Source of the DNA: Acidobacteriota bacterium
GTDB taxonomy: Bacteria; Acidobacteriota; Vicinamibacteria; Fen-336
Direction: 5' to 3'
Length of the DNA stretch: 45,974 bases
Assembly: GCA_022340585.1 (NCBI GenBank)
Contig: JAJDNS010000029.1
Location: 1 to 45,974 of the forward strand
Numbering within the stretch: position 1 is the stretch's first letter; each line of letters begins with the position of its first letter. Under the pieces are notes generated by a model, which worked only from the letters and a program-made list of their open reading frames with translations, was not told the origin of the DNA and did no database searches. Positions 26,974-34,658 of the stretch are shown here, piece after piece. The translations under genes and the position numbers were made by a program.

Positions 26974-27716
26974 TCTGTTAGCCATACCCCGTCTTCCCCG
27001 AGGATCTGGTGGGGGTGGAAGTCGGTCTTGTACGCCATTCCCCGGCCCCCGGCGACGTGGTAGCCCAGGTACAGCCACGGGACGCCCCGTTGCCCACACT
27101 CCTCCAGCAGCCAGAGCACGTTGAAGGTGCCGGGGGAGCGATCGGAGAAGTCGGGGTCGAAGTAGAAGTAGACGGCACTCACCGCCTCGGGCTCGACATC
27201 CACGATCCCGGCCCCGACGAAGCGTTCGCCGAGACGGAAGACCACCTCCCTCGTGAACGGGGGCGCCTCGTGCAGGAAGCCTTCGAACTCGTCCCAGGCC
27301 CCGGTCATCTCCCCGTCGTGGCGCGTCTCGAGGTAGCGCCGATAGACCGCGTGCTTCTCCTTCGTGGCCTCGGGGGGACCCAGAGTCGCGGTCACGTCGG
27401 CATTGCGCCGCCAGCAGCGGCGCTGCGATCGGGTCGGCGCGAAGTCCTCGACGGGCAGGCGCAGCTGCCGGCACTCGGCGCAGCCCTTGCACTCCGGACG
27501 GTAGACGCCCCAGCCCAGGCGTCGGAAGTTGAGGTCCAGGAGCAGGTGGTAGAGCCCGGGGGTGAGCTGCCGCGGGCGGAGGAACAGCAGGCGCGAATCC
27601 CGTCCGGGAAGGTACGGGCAGGGCGAGGGCGCGGAGGGCTCCAGCCCGAGGGAGTCGAGATGGGCGGCCAGCCGCTCCCGGGCCACCTCCCGCCCCTCGG
27701 GATCCCCCGGCCTCAC
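26952..27716 (-). CDS. bpt: Bpt-type aminoacyl-tRNA-protein transferase
   Basis: A 254-residue enzyme that attaches a leucine (Bpt family) or arginine (ATE family) from charged tRNA to N-terminal acidic residues, marking proteins for the N-degron pathway. Diagnostic features are CPYLPGRDSRLLFL, the Cys-rich CKGCAECRQLRLPV near residue 75, SQRRCWRRN, and the C-terminal YLGYHVAGGRGMAYKTDFHPHQIL. GTG 27716 overlaps the stop of the zinc permease gene (GTGA), so it is coupled to the metal transporter operon. The last seven or so residues (EPPSVPI) come from the inserted REP-like repeat rather than the family consensus. No clpS or aat gene is in the window. Confidence 0.88.
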   Translation of the reverse strand: MRPGDPEGREVARERLAAHLDSLGLEPSAPSPCPYLPGRDSRLLFLRPRQLTPGLYHLLLDLNFRRLGWGVYRPECKGCAECRQLRLPVEDFAPTRSQRRCWRRNADVTATLGPPEATKEKHAVYRRYLETRHDGEMTGAWDEFEGFLHEAPPFTREVVFRLGERFVGAGIVDVEPEAVSAVYFYFDPDFSDRSPGTFNVLWLLEECGQRGVPWLYLGYHVAGGRGMAYKTDFHPHQILGEDGVWLTEPPSVPI

Positions 27717-28546
27717 CTCCGTCGGAACACGAGCGCGAGAAAGAACAGGGCCCCCAGGGTCAGGATGATCGTCGCGCCGGTGGCCACGTTCAGGTGGTAG
27801 GAGGCAAAGAGCCCGAAGGCGGTTCCGCCCACTCCGAGCACCACCGCGAGGACGGCGATTCGCGCCGGGGTGCGGCCCACCAGGTTCGCGGTGGCGGCGG
27901 GGATGACCACGAAGGCGGAGACGAGGACGACCCCCACCGTCTTCACGCCCACCACGACGACCAGGGCGGTGAGGGCGAGGAGCACGTACTCCAGGGTGGG
28001 CACGGGCACCCCCGAGAGCGCGGCCAGCTCGGGATCGAAGGTGGCGTAGGCCAGGCGGGGGCCGATGACGGCCAGGATGAGCACCACCACGACCGCCACC
28101 ACCAGCGTCACCGCCAGCGCCTCGGGCGACACGGCAAGGAGGCTCCCGAAGAGCAACCCCTCCACGTTGACGGGCGCCGCCGTCGCGGGACGGAGCCCGA
28201 GAAACAGGATTCCGGCAGCGAACGAGACGGCGAAGAAGACCCCGGTCGCCACGTCCCCGCCCAGCGAGGTGTGCCGCCGCACGTACTGGATCCCCAGGGC
28301 GATCAGCACCGTGAACGGGAGCGCCACCCAGATCGCGCGATCCGAGGTGGTCCCGAGGAGCAGCCCCAGGGCCAGGCCGCCGAACGTCGCGTGGGCGAGC
28401 CCGTCGGAGAGGAGGCCGAGCCCCCGCTGGACCACGAAGACGCCGAGGACCGCACCCACCGCCCCGAGGGCCGCGCCCGCGCCGAGGGCACGCAGCACGA
28501 AGCCCTGGGAGAGGGGGGCGAGGAGCGCGTCCACCAGCTCGGCCAT
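27713..28546 (-). CDS. znuB-like: ABC-3 family zinc/manganese permease
   Basis: A 277-residue inner-membrane permease with about eight hydrophobic helices. Typical family stretches are VVQRGLGLLSDGLAHATFGGLALG and VVVGVKTVGVVLVSAFVVIPAATANL. The start ATG at 28546 overlaps the ATPase stop in a TGATG arrangement; a GTG three bases upstream is the alternative. It forms the membrane channel of the transporter with the ATPase and binding protein encoded immediately upstream. Confidence 0.9.
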   Translation of the reverse strand: MAELVDALLAPLSQGFVLRALGAGAALGAVGAVLGVFVVQRGLGLLSDGLAHATFGGLALGLLLGTTSDRAIWVALPFTVLIALGIQYVRRHTSLGGDVATGVFFAVSFAAGILFLGLRPATAAPVNVEGLLFGSLLAVSPEALAVTLVVAVVVVLILAVIGPRLAYATFDPELAALSGVPVPTLEYVLLALTALVVVVGVKTVGVVLVSAFVVIPAATANLVGRTPARIAVLAVVLGVGGTAFGLFASYHLNVATGATIILTLGALFFLALVFRRR

Positions 28547-29289
28547 CACGCGTCCTCGCAGAAGGGGCGGTCGGCGTGGTCGTGCCCGGAGAATGCACCG
28601 CTCAGCTCCAGGTCGTGGTCCAGCACCTCGTCGGGCGGACCCCAGGCCCGCGCCGTCGTGTGCAGGTAGACGACCCGGCGGGCGAGCCGTCGCACCGCGC
28701 GCGCGCTGTGGGTCACCAGGACCACCGCCAGCTCCCGCCGCTCGGCAATGCCGGCCAGGACGTCGAGGAACTCGGCTCTCCCGCGGGCGTCGACGCCCGC
28801 GGTGGGCTCGTCCAGAAGGAGGAGCTCGGGCGTGTTGACCAGCGCCCGGGCCAGGTAGGCCCGCTGCATCTCGCCTCCCGACAGGCGGGAAAGAGCGAAG
28901 TCGAGGAGCCTCTCACCCCCGACCTGGACGAGCACGGCCCGGGCGGCCTCGCGGTCCTCCGCGGTGAGGCGCAGCGGCCACCGTCCCCGTCGGTTGGCGG
29001 CGATCACATCGGCCACCCGGGCCGGAAAGGCGGCGTTGAAGGTCTTCACCTGGGGCACATAGCCGACCCGGGGCCGGGCCGCCTTCGGGGTGGTGTCGAG
29101 GACCGCGATCCGTCCCGACCGCAGGGGCAGCAGGCCCAGGGCGGCCTTGAGGAATGTCGTCTTACCCCCCCCGTTGGGCCCGCACAGGGCGGCGAACTCG
29201 CCTCGGGCGACGTCGAACGTGACCTCGTCGAGCACGCGCCGTCCTCCGAGATCGACAGTGACGCCCTCGGCGCGGATGGCCTCACTCAT
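28546..29289 (-). CDS. znuC-like: Metal ABC transporter ATPase
   Basis: A 247-residue ABC ATPase with Walker A GPNGGGKTTF, Q-loop VPQVKTF, signature LSGGEMQRA, Walker B LLLLDEPTAGVD and the H-loop His in LVTHSARAV; all are intact. The C-terminal tail is His and Asp rich (GHDHADRPF), a feature often seen in zinc and manganese ATPases. ATG 29289 overlaps the stop of the binding-protein gene by an ATGA. Confidence 0.92.
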   Translation of the reverse strand: MSEAIRAEGVTVDLGGRRVLDEVTFDVARGEFAALCGPNGGGKTTFLKAALGLLPLRSGRIAVLDTTPKAARPRVGYVPQVKTFNAAFPARVADVIAANRRGRWPLRLTAEDREAARAVLVQVGGERLLDFALSRLSGGEMQRAYLARALVNTPELLLLDEPTAGVDARGRAEFLDVLAGIAERRELAVVLVTHSARAVRRLARRVVYLHTTARAWGPPDEVLDHDLELSGAFSGHDHADRPFCEDA

Positions 29290-30191
29290 CGGAGCGCCTG
29301 GTCCATGACCGCCACCACCTGTCGCATGAGCCTCTCGTAGCTCTCGGTGCCGGGCCGCCCGCCCATGGGGTCGATGTCCCAGGCGCTGACGCCGGCCTCC
29401 CGGGCCAGTGCGTCGGCGAGGACGTCGTCCATCTGTGGCTCCGAGAAGAGGACCGCGGGTTCGGGCCCGCGGAGAAGGTCGAGGAGCGCGGCCAGCTGCC
29501 GCGCGGTCGGCTCCTGGCCCGGCACGGGCTCGACGACTCCCACCACCTCGAGATCGTACCGCGACGCGAAGTAGAAGAGCGATCCATGGAAGCTCACGAT
29601 CCGCCGGCTCGACCACCTCGCCGCTCGGCTCGCGATGTCCTCGTGGAGGGCCTGGAACGACCGCTTCAGCTCCTCGCCGCGCCCGCGGTAGAACGGCCCG
29701 CCCACCGGGTCCAGGGCCCCGAGGGCCTCCACGATCACGTCCACCGCCCGCTCGGCCCGGAGCGGGTCCAGCCAGAAGTGGCCGTCGATGAAGGGCTCGG
29801 TCCGGATGAGCCCCTGAGGGGCGAGGATGGGGTCCATGAGCGGCCCCATCTCGAAGACCCGGGCCTCTCCGGCGCCCGCGCTCCGCGCCAGGTCCTGGGC
29901 CCAGCCGTCGAGCTCCAGGCCGACGGCGAAGATCAGGCTCGAGTCCGCGAGGGTGGCCACGTCTCGCGGCCGGGGCTCGTAGCTGTGGGCGTCGAGCCCG
30001 GGGGCCAGAATGAGGTGAACGTCCAGGCGGTCCCCGGCGAGCCGGCGCACGATGTCATAGACCGGAAAGACGGTGGCTGCCACCTGGGGTCGCGCGAGAC
30101 GCCGGCGGGCGCAGCCAGAGCACGATACCTGGGCGAGGGCGGCCACCGTGACCACCACCGCGACCCCCAGCGGCACCAGCCTCGTCGTCAC
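29286..30191 (-). CDS. znuA-like: Zinc/manganese ABC transporter substrate-binding protein
   Basis: A 301-residue periplasmic cluster A-I metal-binding protein. The N-terminal hydrophobic stretch ends in AQVSCSGC, a weak lipobox, so it may be a lipoprotein. Metal-ligand positions are the His in LDAHSYEP, the His in DGHFWLDP, the His in VSFHGSLFYF and an acidic residue near FSEPQMDD, the set expected for Zn2+ or Mn2+ binding. The usual His-rich loop of ZnuA is absent. GTG 30191 has AAGGA just upstream. First gene of the operon that continues through ATPase, permease and bpt. Confidence 0.9.
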   Translation of the reverse strand: MTTRLVPLGVAVVVTVAALAQVSCSGCARRRLARPQVAATVFPVYDIVRRLAGDRLDVHLILAPGLDAHSYEPRPRDVATLADSSLIFAVGLELDGWAQDLARSAGAGEARVFEMGPLMDPILAPQGLIRTEPFIDGHFWLDPLRAERAVDVIVEALGALDPVGGPFYRGRGEELKRSFQALHEDIASRAARWSSRRIVSFHGSLFYFASRYDLEVVGVVEPVPGQEPTARQLAALLDLLRGPEPAVLFSEPQMDDVLADALAREAGVSAWDIDPMGGRPGTESYERLMRQVVAVMDQALR

Positions 30192-30230
30192 CCGGTCCTT
30201 CGGACCCAATCGACCCCCTCGAGGGCGCGC

Positions 30231-30236
30231 ATCATA
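30231..30236 (-). promoter_or_regulatory. Putative -10 box of the metal-transporter operon
   Basis: TATGAT on the minus strand lies 39 bases before GTG 30191, flanked by a short direct repeat GATGC-TAT-GATGC. I see no recognisable Zur or MntR operator. Confidence 0.4.
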
Positions 30237-30283
30237 GCATCGCGCAAAGGGGCATTCGCGCGTCGGGGCCGACCGGGGGGCGA

Positions 30284-30538
30284 CTACGTCCGGCGAAGCG
30301 CCTTGCGCACCGCTCGCTTGCCCTCCTCCACTCCGTCGCCGACGGCCTCCGAGGCGTCGTCCATCGCGCGGCGTCCCTTCCGGGCGAGCTGCTCTGCCTC
30401 GTCCTCGACACGCCGCCGCCAGCGGCGTCGTGTCTCCTGGCCCGAGGCCGGGGCCGAGAGCAGGCCCACCACGATGCCTGCGCTGGCGCCCAGCAGCAGC
30501 CCGGTCAGAAAGCCGACGGCCGTGTCCTGATTCGACAT
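30284..30538 (-). CDS. YtxH-like small membrane-associated protein
   Basis: An 84-residue protein with one N-terminal hydrophobic segment rich in Gly and Ala (about residues 7-28, VGFLTGLLLGASAGIVVGLL) followed by PASGQETRRR and a highly charged helix. This is the layout of the YtxH family, often linked to stress responses; its function is unknown. ATG 30538 has AAGGAG eight bases upstream. It lies upstream of the metal-transporter operon with a gap of about 90 bases and probably has its own promoter (TACAGT at 30561-30566, minus strand). Confidence 0.75.
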   Translation of the reverse strand: MSNQDTAVGFLTGLLLGASAGIVVGLLSAPASGQETRRRWRRRVEDEAEQLARKGRRAMDDASEAVGDGVEEGKRAVRKALRRT

Positions 30539-30633
30539 GATGTGGCTCCTTCCTCAATCCACTGTAGCAGCGGTCGGGGGGGGCTGCACGGAGGGGTATC
30601 GACTGCCCTCCGACTCCCGCCGACCCGACCGAT

Positions 30634-30639
30634 TAGAAC
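30634..30639 (+). promoter_or_regulatory. Possible -10 box upstream of the aldo/keto reductase gene
   Basis: TAGAAC lies 72 bases before ATG 30712 in the 173-base divergent gap. The leader contains a good GAAGGAG site just before the start. No -35 element is evident. Confidence 0.3.
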
Positions 30640-30711
30640 GAACGAACCATGGTACTCGGTTGCCCACGGAGGGAAACTGGGCAGGACGGTTCTTCCAGAG
30701 AAGGAGTCGCC

Positions 30712-31872
30712 ATGTCCAAGCCTCGATCCCGCCGGGAGTTCATCGTTGCCGGGCTCGCCCTGCCCGTGGCCGCCGAGGCGGCGCTGGAGTCGCCCCCACC
30801 CCCTCTCCCCGCCGCTGCGCCGGAGACCGGGGAACCGCCCGTCATCCGGAAACGCACGCTCGGTCGCACCGGGCTCGAGGTGACCGAGGTGGGCTTCGGC
30901 TGCATGATCACCTCCGACGCGAGCGTGATCACTCGCGCCGCCGATCTCGGGATCAACTACTTCGACACCGCCCGCGTCTACCAGAGCGGCAACAACGAGC
31001 GGCTCGTGGGCGCGGCCCTGAAGGGACACCGCAAGGAGATCGTCCTCAGCACGAAGGCCAAGGGCGGCACCGCCGAGGAGGCCCGGGCCGAGCTCGACGA
31101 GAGCCTGACCCAGCTCGGCACCGACTACGTGGACATCTGGTACCTGCACGCCAGGAGCAGTGCCGACGAGATCACCGACGACCTGCGCGAGGCCCAGGAG
31201 AAGGCCCGGGACGAGGGCAAGATCCGCTTCGCGGGGGTGAGCACGCACAAGGGGCACGAGGACGTGGTCCCTGCCGCCATCGAGAAGAAGCTCGACGTCG
31301 TCCTGATGACCTACAACTTCACCATGGGGGACCGGATGGAGCCCCTTCTCGCCTCGCTTCGTGAGGCCGGCGTGGGTGCCGTGGCCATGAAGACCCAGGC
31401 CGGCGGGCGGAGCGACGAGGCGAAGGCCCGATACGAGAAGCTCACCGCCAACGGGGGCATGCTGGCCGCCCTCAAGTGGGTGCTCCGCAACCCGGCGGTG
31501 GCCACGACCGTCCCCAGCATCACCGACATCGCCATGCTCGAGGAGAACATCCAGGCCATGGGCGCGTCGTTCACCCCGGCCGACGAGGCGCTCCTCGCCG
31601 CCCGCCTCGAGGCCATCCGCCCCGACTACTGCTCCATGTGCGGGGAGTGTGAGGGCACCTGCCCGAAGGGCCTCCCGGTGGCCGACGTTCTCCGCTACCT
31701 CACCTATGCCGAGGGCTACGGTCAGTTCGCCCTCGGCCGCGACAACTTCCTGGCCATGCCCCGCGAGCTCCGGGACGTGCGCTGCGACGACTGCACGAGC
31801 TGCCCGGTTCGCTGCCCACAGGGCGTCGAGGTGACTCGCCGCCTCCGCCGGGCCCAGGAGCTCCTCGCGTGA
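30712..31872 (+). CDS. Tat-targeted aldo/keto reductase with two [4Fe-4S] ferredoxin motifs
   Basis: A 386-residue protein. The N-terminus SRREFIVAGLALPVAAEA is a twin-arginine signal, so export of the folded enzyme is likely. The aldo/keto reductase barrel spans about residues 45-300 with the catalytic tetrad visible (Asp and Tyr in NYFDTARVYQ, Lys in LSTKAKG, His in WYLHARS). The C-terminal part has two cysteine clusters of ferredoxin type, CSMCGECEGTCP and CDDCTSCPVRCP, each C-x2-C-x2-C-x3-CP. Similar ferredoxin-tailed reductases are common, but their substrates are mostly unknown. ATG 30712 has GAAGGAG upstream. It converges with the DUF6599 gene. Confidence 0.9.
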   Translation: MSKPRSRREFIVAGLALPVAAEAALESPPPPLPAAAPETGEPPVIRKRTLGRTGLEVTEVGFGCMITSDASVITRAADLGINYFDTARVYQSGNNERLVGAALKGHRKEIVLSTKAKGGTAEEARAELDESLTQLGTDYVDIWYLHARSSADEITDDLREAQEKARDEGKIRFAGVSTHKGHEDVVPAAIEKKLDVVLMTYNFTMGDRMEPLLASLREAGVGAVAMKTQAGGRSDEAKARYEKLTANGGMLAALKWVLRNPAVATTVPSITDIAMLEENIQAMGASFTPADEALLAARLEAIRPDYCSMCGECEGTCPKGLPVADVLRYLTYAEGYGQFALGRDNFLAMPRELRDVRCDDCTSCPVRCPQGVEVTRRLRRAQELLA

Positions 31873-31946
31873 GACGGTCCGCTTCGCGCGGCCACCGCGC
31901 CGTGGGAGCGGCCCGTGCCCTCGGGCGTCGGGCCGGGGGCGCCGGC

Positions 31947-32792
31947 TCAGGACGAGGGCAGCCTGTCGGCCAGGCGGCGAGCGAGGCCCGTCCCGTCCAC
32001 CCCTTCGGCGAGGTTGGCGATGCCCGCGACGTACGCCCCCTTGCGGAAGAGCACGAGACCGCCCAGGTAGTCGTCGGTGGCGGTGAAGGCGGTGTCGCCG
32101 ATCCCTTCGGCGTCGGCCGTCCCTTCGAAGCGCTCCCGCACCGTCTCCAGGGTTGCCGAGGCGGCCTCGGGCGACCCCTCGGCGACCACGAACGCCCGGC
32201 CCTCCGGGTACTGGGCCAGGAAGCCGGACCTGAGAGCCCGGATGCCGAGGACGCTCGCCGGAACCAGGCGCACCGAGTCGGCCTCGAGGCCCTCTTCCGG
32301 GAACCAGCCCACCCCCTCCGGCGGGGAGGCCCGCCCCGGGGTCTGCGCCTCGAGAGCGCTGGTGAAGGCGCGGAGCGCCTCGGTGTGGTCGCCGGCGGGG
32401 CTGGCCGCGATCTCCACGTAGTACCGGCCCCGGGCGAACGTGGCCCGGCGGGGGAGGACCTGTCCCGCCGCCCCGATCGCCTCGTTGGGGGAGCGAATGT
32501 CCCGGTTGGCCGTGTAGATGCCCCAGGCGTGGTCGGCGTCTCCGAGCTCCGACACGTCGATCACGAGCTCGTCGCCGGCGTCGTTGACGCAGGTGACGCC
32601 CTTCATGAGGGCGAAGCCGTAGGCGTGGTAGCCCTCGGCGTTCCCGTTCATGTAGTCGAACAGCGTGTCCGGCTCGAAGGTGCGCGGCGATCCCTTCTGG
32701 GTCCAGCCCGGGACCAGGGAGCAGTCGGGCGCGGGGAAGCCGTCGCCGCCCGCGGCCAGCGCGGTCGTCAAGAGGAGTGCGAGTACCATCAT
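31947..32792 (-). CDS. DUF6599 family exported protein
   Basis: A 281-residue protein with a short signal peptide (MMVLALLLTTALAAGG). The mature part starts with VPGWTQKGSPRTFEPDTLFDYMNGNAEGYHAYGF, here split for description: the FDYMNGNAEGYHAYGF stretch is the hallmark of DUF6599 proteins, whose function is unknown. Two probable beta-sandwich halves follow. ATG 32792 (or ATG 32789) follows a TATACT box by eight bases with no ribosome-binding site. It is divergent from the DUF362 gene with only about 31 bases between the starts, so the two promoters overlap. Confidence 0.72.
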   Translation of the reverse strand: MMVLALLLTTALAAGGDGFPAPDCSLVPGWTQKGSPRTFEPDTLFDYMNGNAEGYHAYGFALMKGVTCVNDAGDELVIDVSELGDADHAWGIYTANRDIRSPNEAIGAAGQVLPRRATFARGRYYVEIAASPAGDHTEALRAFTSALEAQTPGRASPPEGVGWFPEEGLEADSVRLVPASVLGIRALRSGFLAQYPEGRAFVVAEGSPEAASATLETVRERFEGTADAEGIGDTAFTATDDYLGGLVLFRKGAYVAGIANLAEGVDGTGLARRLADRLPSS

Positions 32793-32800
32793 GGGATGGG

Positions 32801-32806
32801 AGTATA
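32801..32806 (-). promoter_or_regulatory. Putative -10 box TATACT, leaderless start of the DUF6599 gene
   Basis: TATACT on the minus strand ends eight bases before ATG 32792. The same bases read TATAGG-like on the plus strand (AGTATAGG), so the divergent DUF362 gene may share this site. Confidence 0.42.
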
Positions 32807-32823
32807 GGCCGGAGGAGGAAGCG

Positions 32824-33879
32824 ATGGGGTCCGGAGTCTCACGGCGTGGGTTCCTGTGGCGGGCGGCGGGGGTGGCCGGAGCCTCCCTGGCCGGGCCGCG
32901 CGTCTTCGCGGAGAGGGCGTCGCCGGCCCCGCGCTCCACCGTCGCCCTGATCCACGGCGACGAGCGTCGGAGGAGCGTGGCCGAGGCGCTGGCCCTGATC
33001 GAGGACCAGATCCTCCCCGTTCTCCGGACGAAGAGCTACGTCGTCGTGAAGCCCAACCTCGTCTCCACCACCCAGCCCCTGGCCGTCACTCATCCCGACG
33101 CCATCAACGGGATCCTGGACTTCCTGGCGCCTCGCTGGAAGGGCCCCGTGGTCATCGCCGAGTCCTCGGCCGGGAACACCTTGAACGCCTACGAGCAGTT
33201 CGGCTACGCCAAGATCCCCCTCGAGCACCCGGGCCGGGAGGTGAAGCTCGTCGATCTGAACACCGAGGGCCGGTACGAGGAGATCCAGATCCTCGACGAC
33301 GACATCCACCTCCAGCCCGTCCGTCTCGCCGCCCGTCTCCTCGACCCCGACGCCTTCGTCATCAACGCCACCGCGATGAAGACCCACAACGCGGTGGTGG
33401 CGACGCTGTCGGTCAAGAACATGGCCCTCGGGGCGCCGCTGCGCAGCGCCCCCGGTGCCGAGCGCTGGAGTGACAAGCGGCGGTACCACGTCGGCATCCG
33501 CCAGATGCACTACAACATCCTCCTCACCGCCCGGCGCATGAAGCCCTTCTGGGGAGCGACGGTCATCGATGGCGTCGAGGGGATGGAGGGCAACGGGCCC
33601 AACATGGGGCTCCCCGTTCCCTCCCATGCCGTGATCGCGTCCACTGACCTGGTGGCCGCGGACCGGGTGGGGGTCGAGGCCATGGGGATCGATCCCTCCT
33701 GGGTCGGCTACCTCACCTACTGCGGCCAGACCGGCGTCGGCGAGTACGACCTCGGCCGGATCGACATCCGCGGGGCGAAGATCGCCGACGTCCAGAGGAA
33801 GTACCAGCTCCACCGGGACATCGAGCGCATGCTGGAGTGGATGGGTCCCATGCGCGACCTCCCGCCCCGTCTGGGGTAG
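32824..33879 (+). CDS. Tat-targeted DUF362 domain protein
   Basis: A 351-residue protein. SRRGFLWRAAGVAGASLAG at residues 6-24 is a twin-arginine signal. The DUF362 body begins near TVALIHGDERR and contains VVVKPNLVST, GPVVIAESSAGN, INATAMKTHNAVVATLSVKNMALG and VIDGVEGMEGNGPN, matching the family. It lacks the CxxCxxC ferredoxin tail found in many DUF362 proteins. ATG 32824 has GGAGGAGG upstream. The family's chemistry is unknown; its place beside a DUF6599 gene and near another Tat-exported redox protein suggests a shared periplasmic process, which is inference. Confidence 0.85.
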   Translation: MGSGVSRRGFLWRAAGVAGASLAGPRVFAERASPAPRSTVALIHGDERRRSVAEALALIEDQILPVLRTKSYVVVKPNLVSTTQPLAVTHPDAINGILDFLAPRWKGPVVIAESSAGNTLNAYEQFGYAKIPLEHPGREVKLVDLNTEGRYEEIQILDDDIHLQPVRLAARLLDPDAFVINATAMKTHNAVVATLSVKNMALGAPLRSAPGAERWSDKRRYHVGIRQMHYNILLTARRMKPFWGATVIDGVEGMEGNGPNMGLPVPSHAVIASTDLVAADRVGVEAMGIDPSWVGYLTYCGQTGVGEYDLGRIDIRGAKIADVQRKYQLHRDIERMLEWMGPMRDLPPRLG

Positions 33880-33894
33880 CGGGGGTGTCCGCGC

Positions 33895-33926
33895 GGTAAC
33901 ACCTGGGTATTCCCTGCCGTGTTACC
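33895..33926. promoter_or_regulatory. Inverted-repeat operator of the mazE/mazF-like module
   Basis: GGTAACAC at 33895-33902 and GTGTTACC at 33919-33926 form a perfect 8-base inverted repeat with 16 bases between, directly before the antitoxin start. The half-sites are 24 bases apart centre to centre. This is the position expected for autoregulation by a ribbon-helix-helix or AbrB-like antitoxin. Confidence 0.6.
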
Positions 33927-33935
33927 ATGGGAGCC

Positions 33936-34172
33936 ATGAAGGTAGGGGTGTCCCTTCCCGACGACCTCATCGCCTTCGCCGACCGCGAGGCGAGCCGCCG
34001 CGGCACGACCCGGTCGGGGCTGCTCGCCCAGCTCCTCAAGGCGGAGCAGGTGCGCGAGCAGACCCGCCAGTACATCGACCGCCATGGCTGGGACGTCGTC
34101 GAGGACGCCCCGACGTGGCGTGAGTACCAGCGGCACCGCACCGCGCACGAGTATGGCGACGACGAGTGGTGA
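33936..34172 (+). CDS. Antitoxin, MazE-like ribbon-helix-helix protein
   Basis: A 78-residue protein. The N-terminal stretch MKVGVSLPDDLIAFADREASRRG with the beta strand MKVGVSL and helix-turn-helix-like DREASRRGTTRSGLL is a ribbon-helix-helix DNA-binding module. The acidic C-terminal tail (VVEDAPTW, EYGDDEW) is the probable toxin-wrapping part. ATG 33936 is the likely start; ATG 33927, three codons earlier, is the alternative and directly abuts the inverted-repeat operator. It overlaps the toxin gene by 20 bases, typical of type II toxin-antitoxin modules. Confidence 0.8.
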   Translation: MKVGVSLPDDLIAFADREASRRGTTRSGLLAQLLKAEQVREQTRQYIDRHGWDVVEDAPTWREYQRHRTAHEYGDDEW

Positions 34173-34494
34173 GCCTCTCCCCGCCCGGGGCGAGGTCTGG
34201 TGGGTGCGGGTCGACAAGCTGCGTCCCGCCGTCGTCGTCCAGACCGACGCCGTACGCGAGCCGCGGGTCCGCTCCTTCGTCGTCGCCCCGCTGACGAGCC
34301 GACTCCACCTCGAGGGCTTGCCCGGGAACGTCCGCCTCGAGCGGCGCGCGACCGGCCTGCCGAAGCCTTCGGTCGCCAACCTCTACGACATCCAGAAGGT
34401 CCTGAGTGCCGACTTCGTCGAGCGGCTCGGGCGTCTGGGGCCCGAGCAGCAGCAGGCGCTCGACGAGGGGCTCCGGCTCGTCCTGGACCTGTAG
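34153..34494 (+). CDS. Toxin, MazF/PemK-like endoribonuclease
   Basis: A 113-residue MazF/PemK-fold protein. GEVWWVRVDKLRPAVVVQTD is the family's opening motif with the conserved Arg-Pro, followed by SFVVAPLTSRLHLEGLPGNVRL (the beta-barrel with Thr-Ser) and SVANLYDIQKVLSADFVERLG, where the helix follows the usual pattern. MazF enzymes cut mRNA at short motifs and are neutralised by the cognate antitoxin. The loop between the first two strands is shorter than in E. coli MazF. ATG 34153 lies inside the antitoxin gene, and no other in-frame start fits the N-terminal motif. Confidence 0.85.
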   Translation: MATTSGEPLPARGEVWWVRVDKLRPAVVVQTDAVREPRVRSFVVAPLTSRLHLEGLPGNVRLERRATGLPKPSVANLYDIQKVLSADFVERLGRLGPEQQQALDEGLRLVLDL

Positions 34495-34589
34495 AAGAAA
34501 CATCTCCTCACTGCATGATTCGCCCCGGGCTCACCCCGAGGGTCGCCGACCTCGCTCGCCGGCCCGCGGTGGTGCCTCACGGGGCGTAG

Positions 34590-34595
34590 TAAGAT
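34590..34595 (+). promoter_or_regulatory. Putative -10 box of the aroF-pheA operon
   Basis: TAAGAT within GTAGTAAGATC lies 63 bases before ATG 34659, giving a leader of about 55 bases that contains a GC-rich hairpin before the start codon. No clear -35 element is visible. Confidence 0.4.
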
Positions 34596-34634
34596 CTTCC
34601 CTTCGCCCGACGGCGGTGGTCTCGGGCGGGGAGG

Positions 34635-34652
34635 CCCGGCGCGGGCGCCGGG
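34635..34652 (+). promoter_or_regulatory. Leader hairpin overlapping the aroF ribosome-binding site
   Basis: CCCGGCG (34635-34641), loop CGGG, and CGCCGGG (34646-34652) form a perfect 7-base-pair stem directly before and partly covering the GGGAGGGG site. There is no Phe- or Tyr-rich leader peptide and no U tract, so classical attenuation is not indicated. Confidence 0.4.
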
Positions 34653-34658
34653 AGGGGA

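Noticed and set aside
30192..30283. A Zur or MntR operator before the metal transporter
   Set aside because: I found only a short direct repeat GATGC-TAT-GATGC near the -10 box, not an AT-rich palindrome of the known types.
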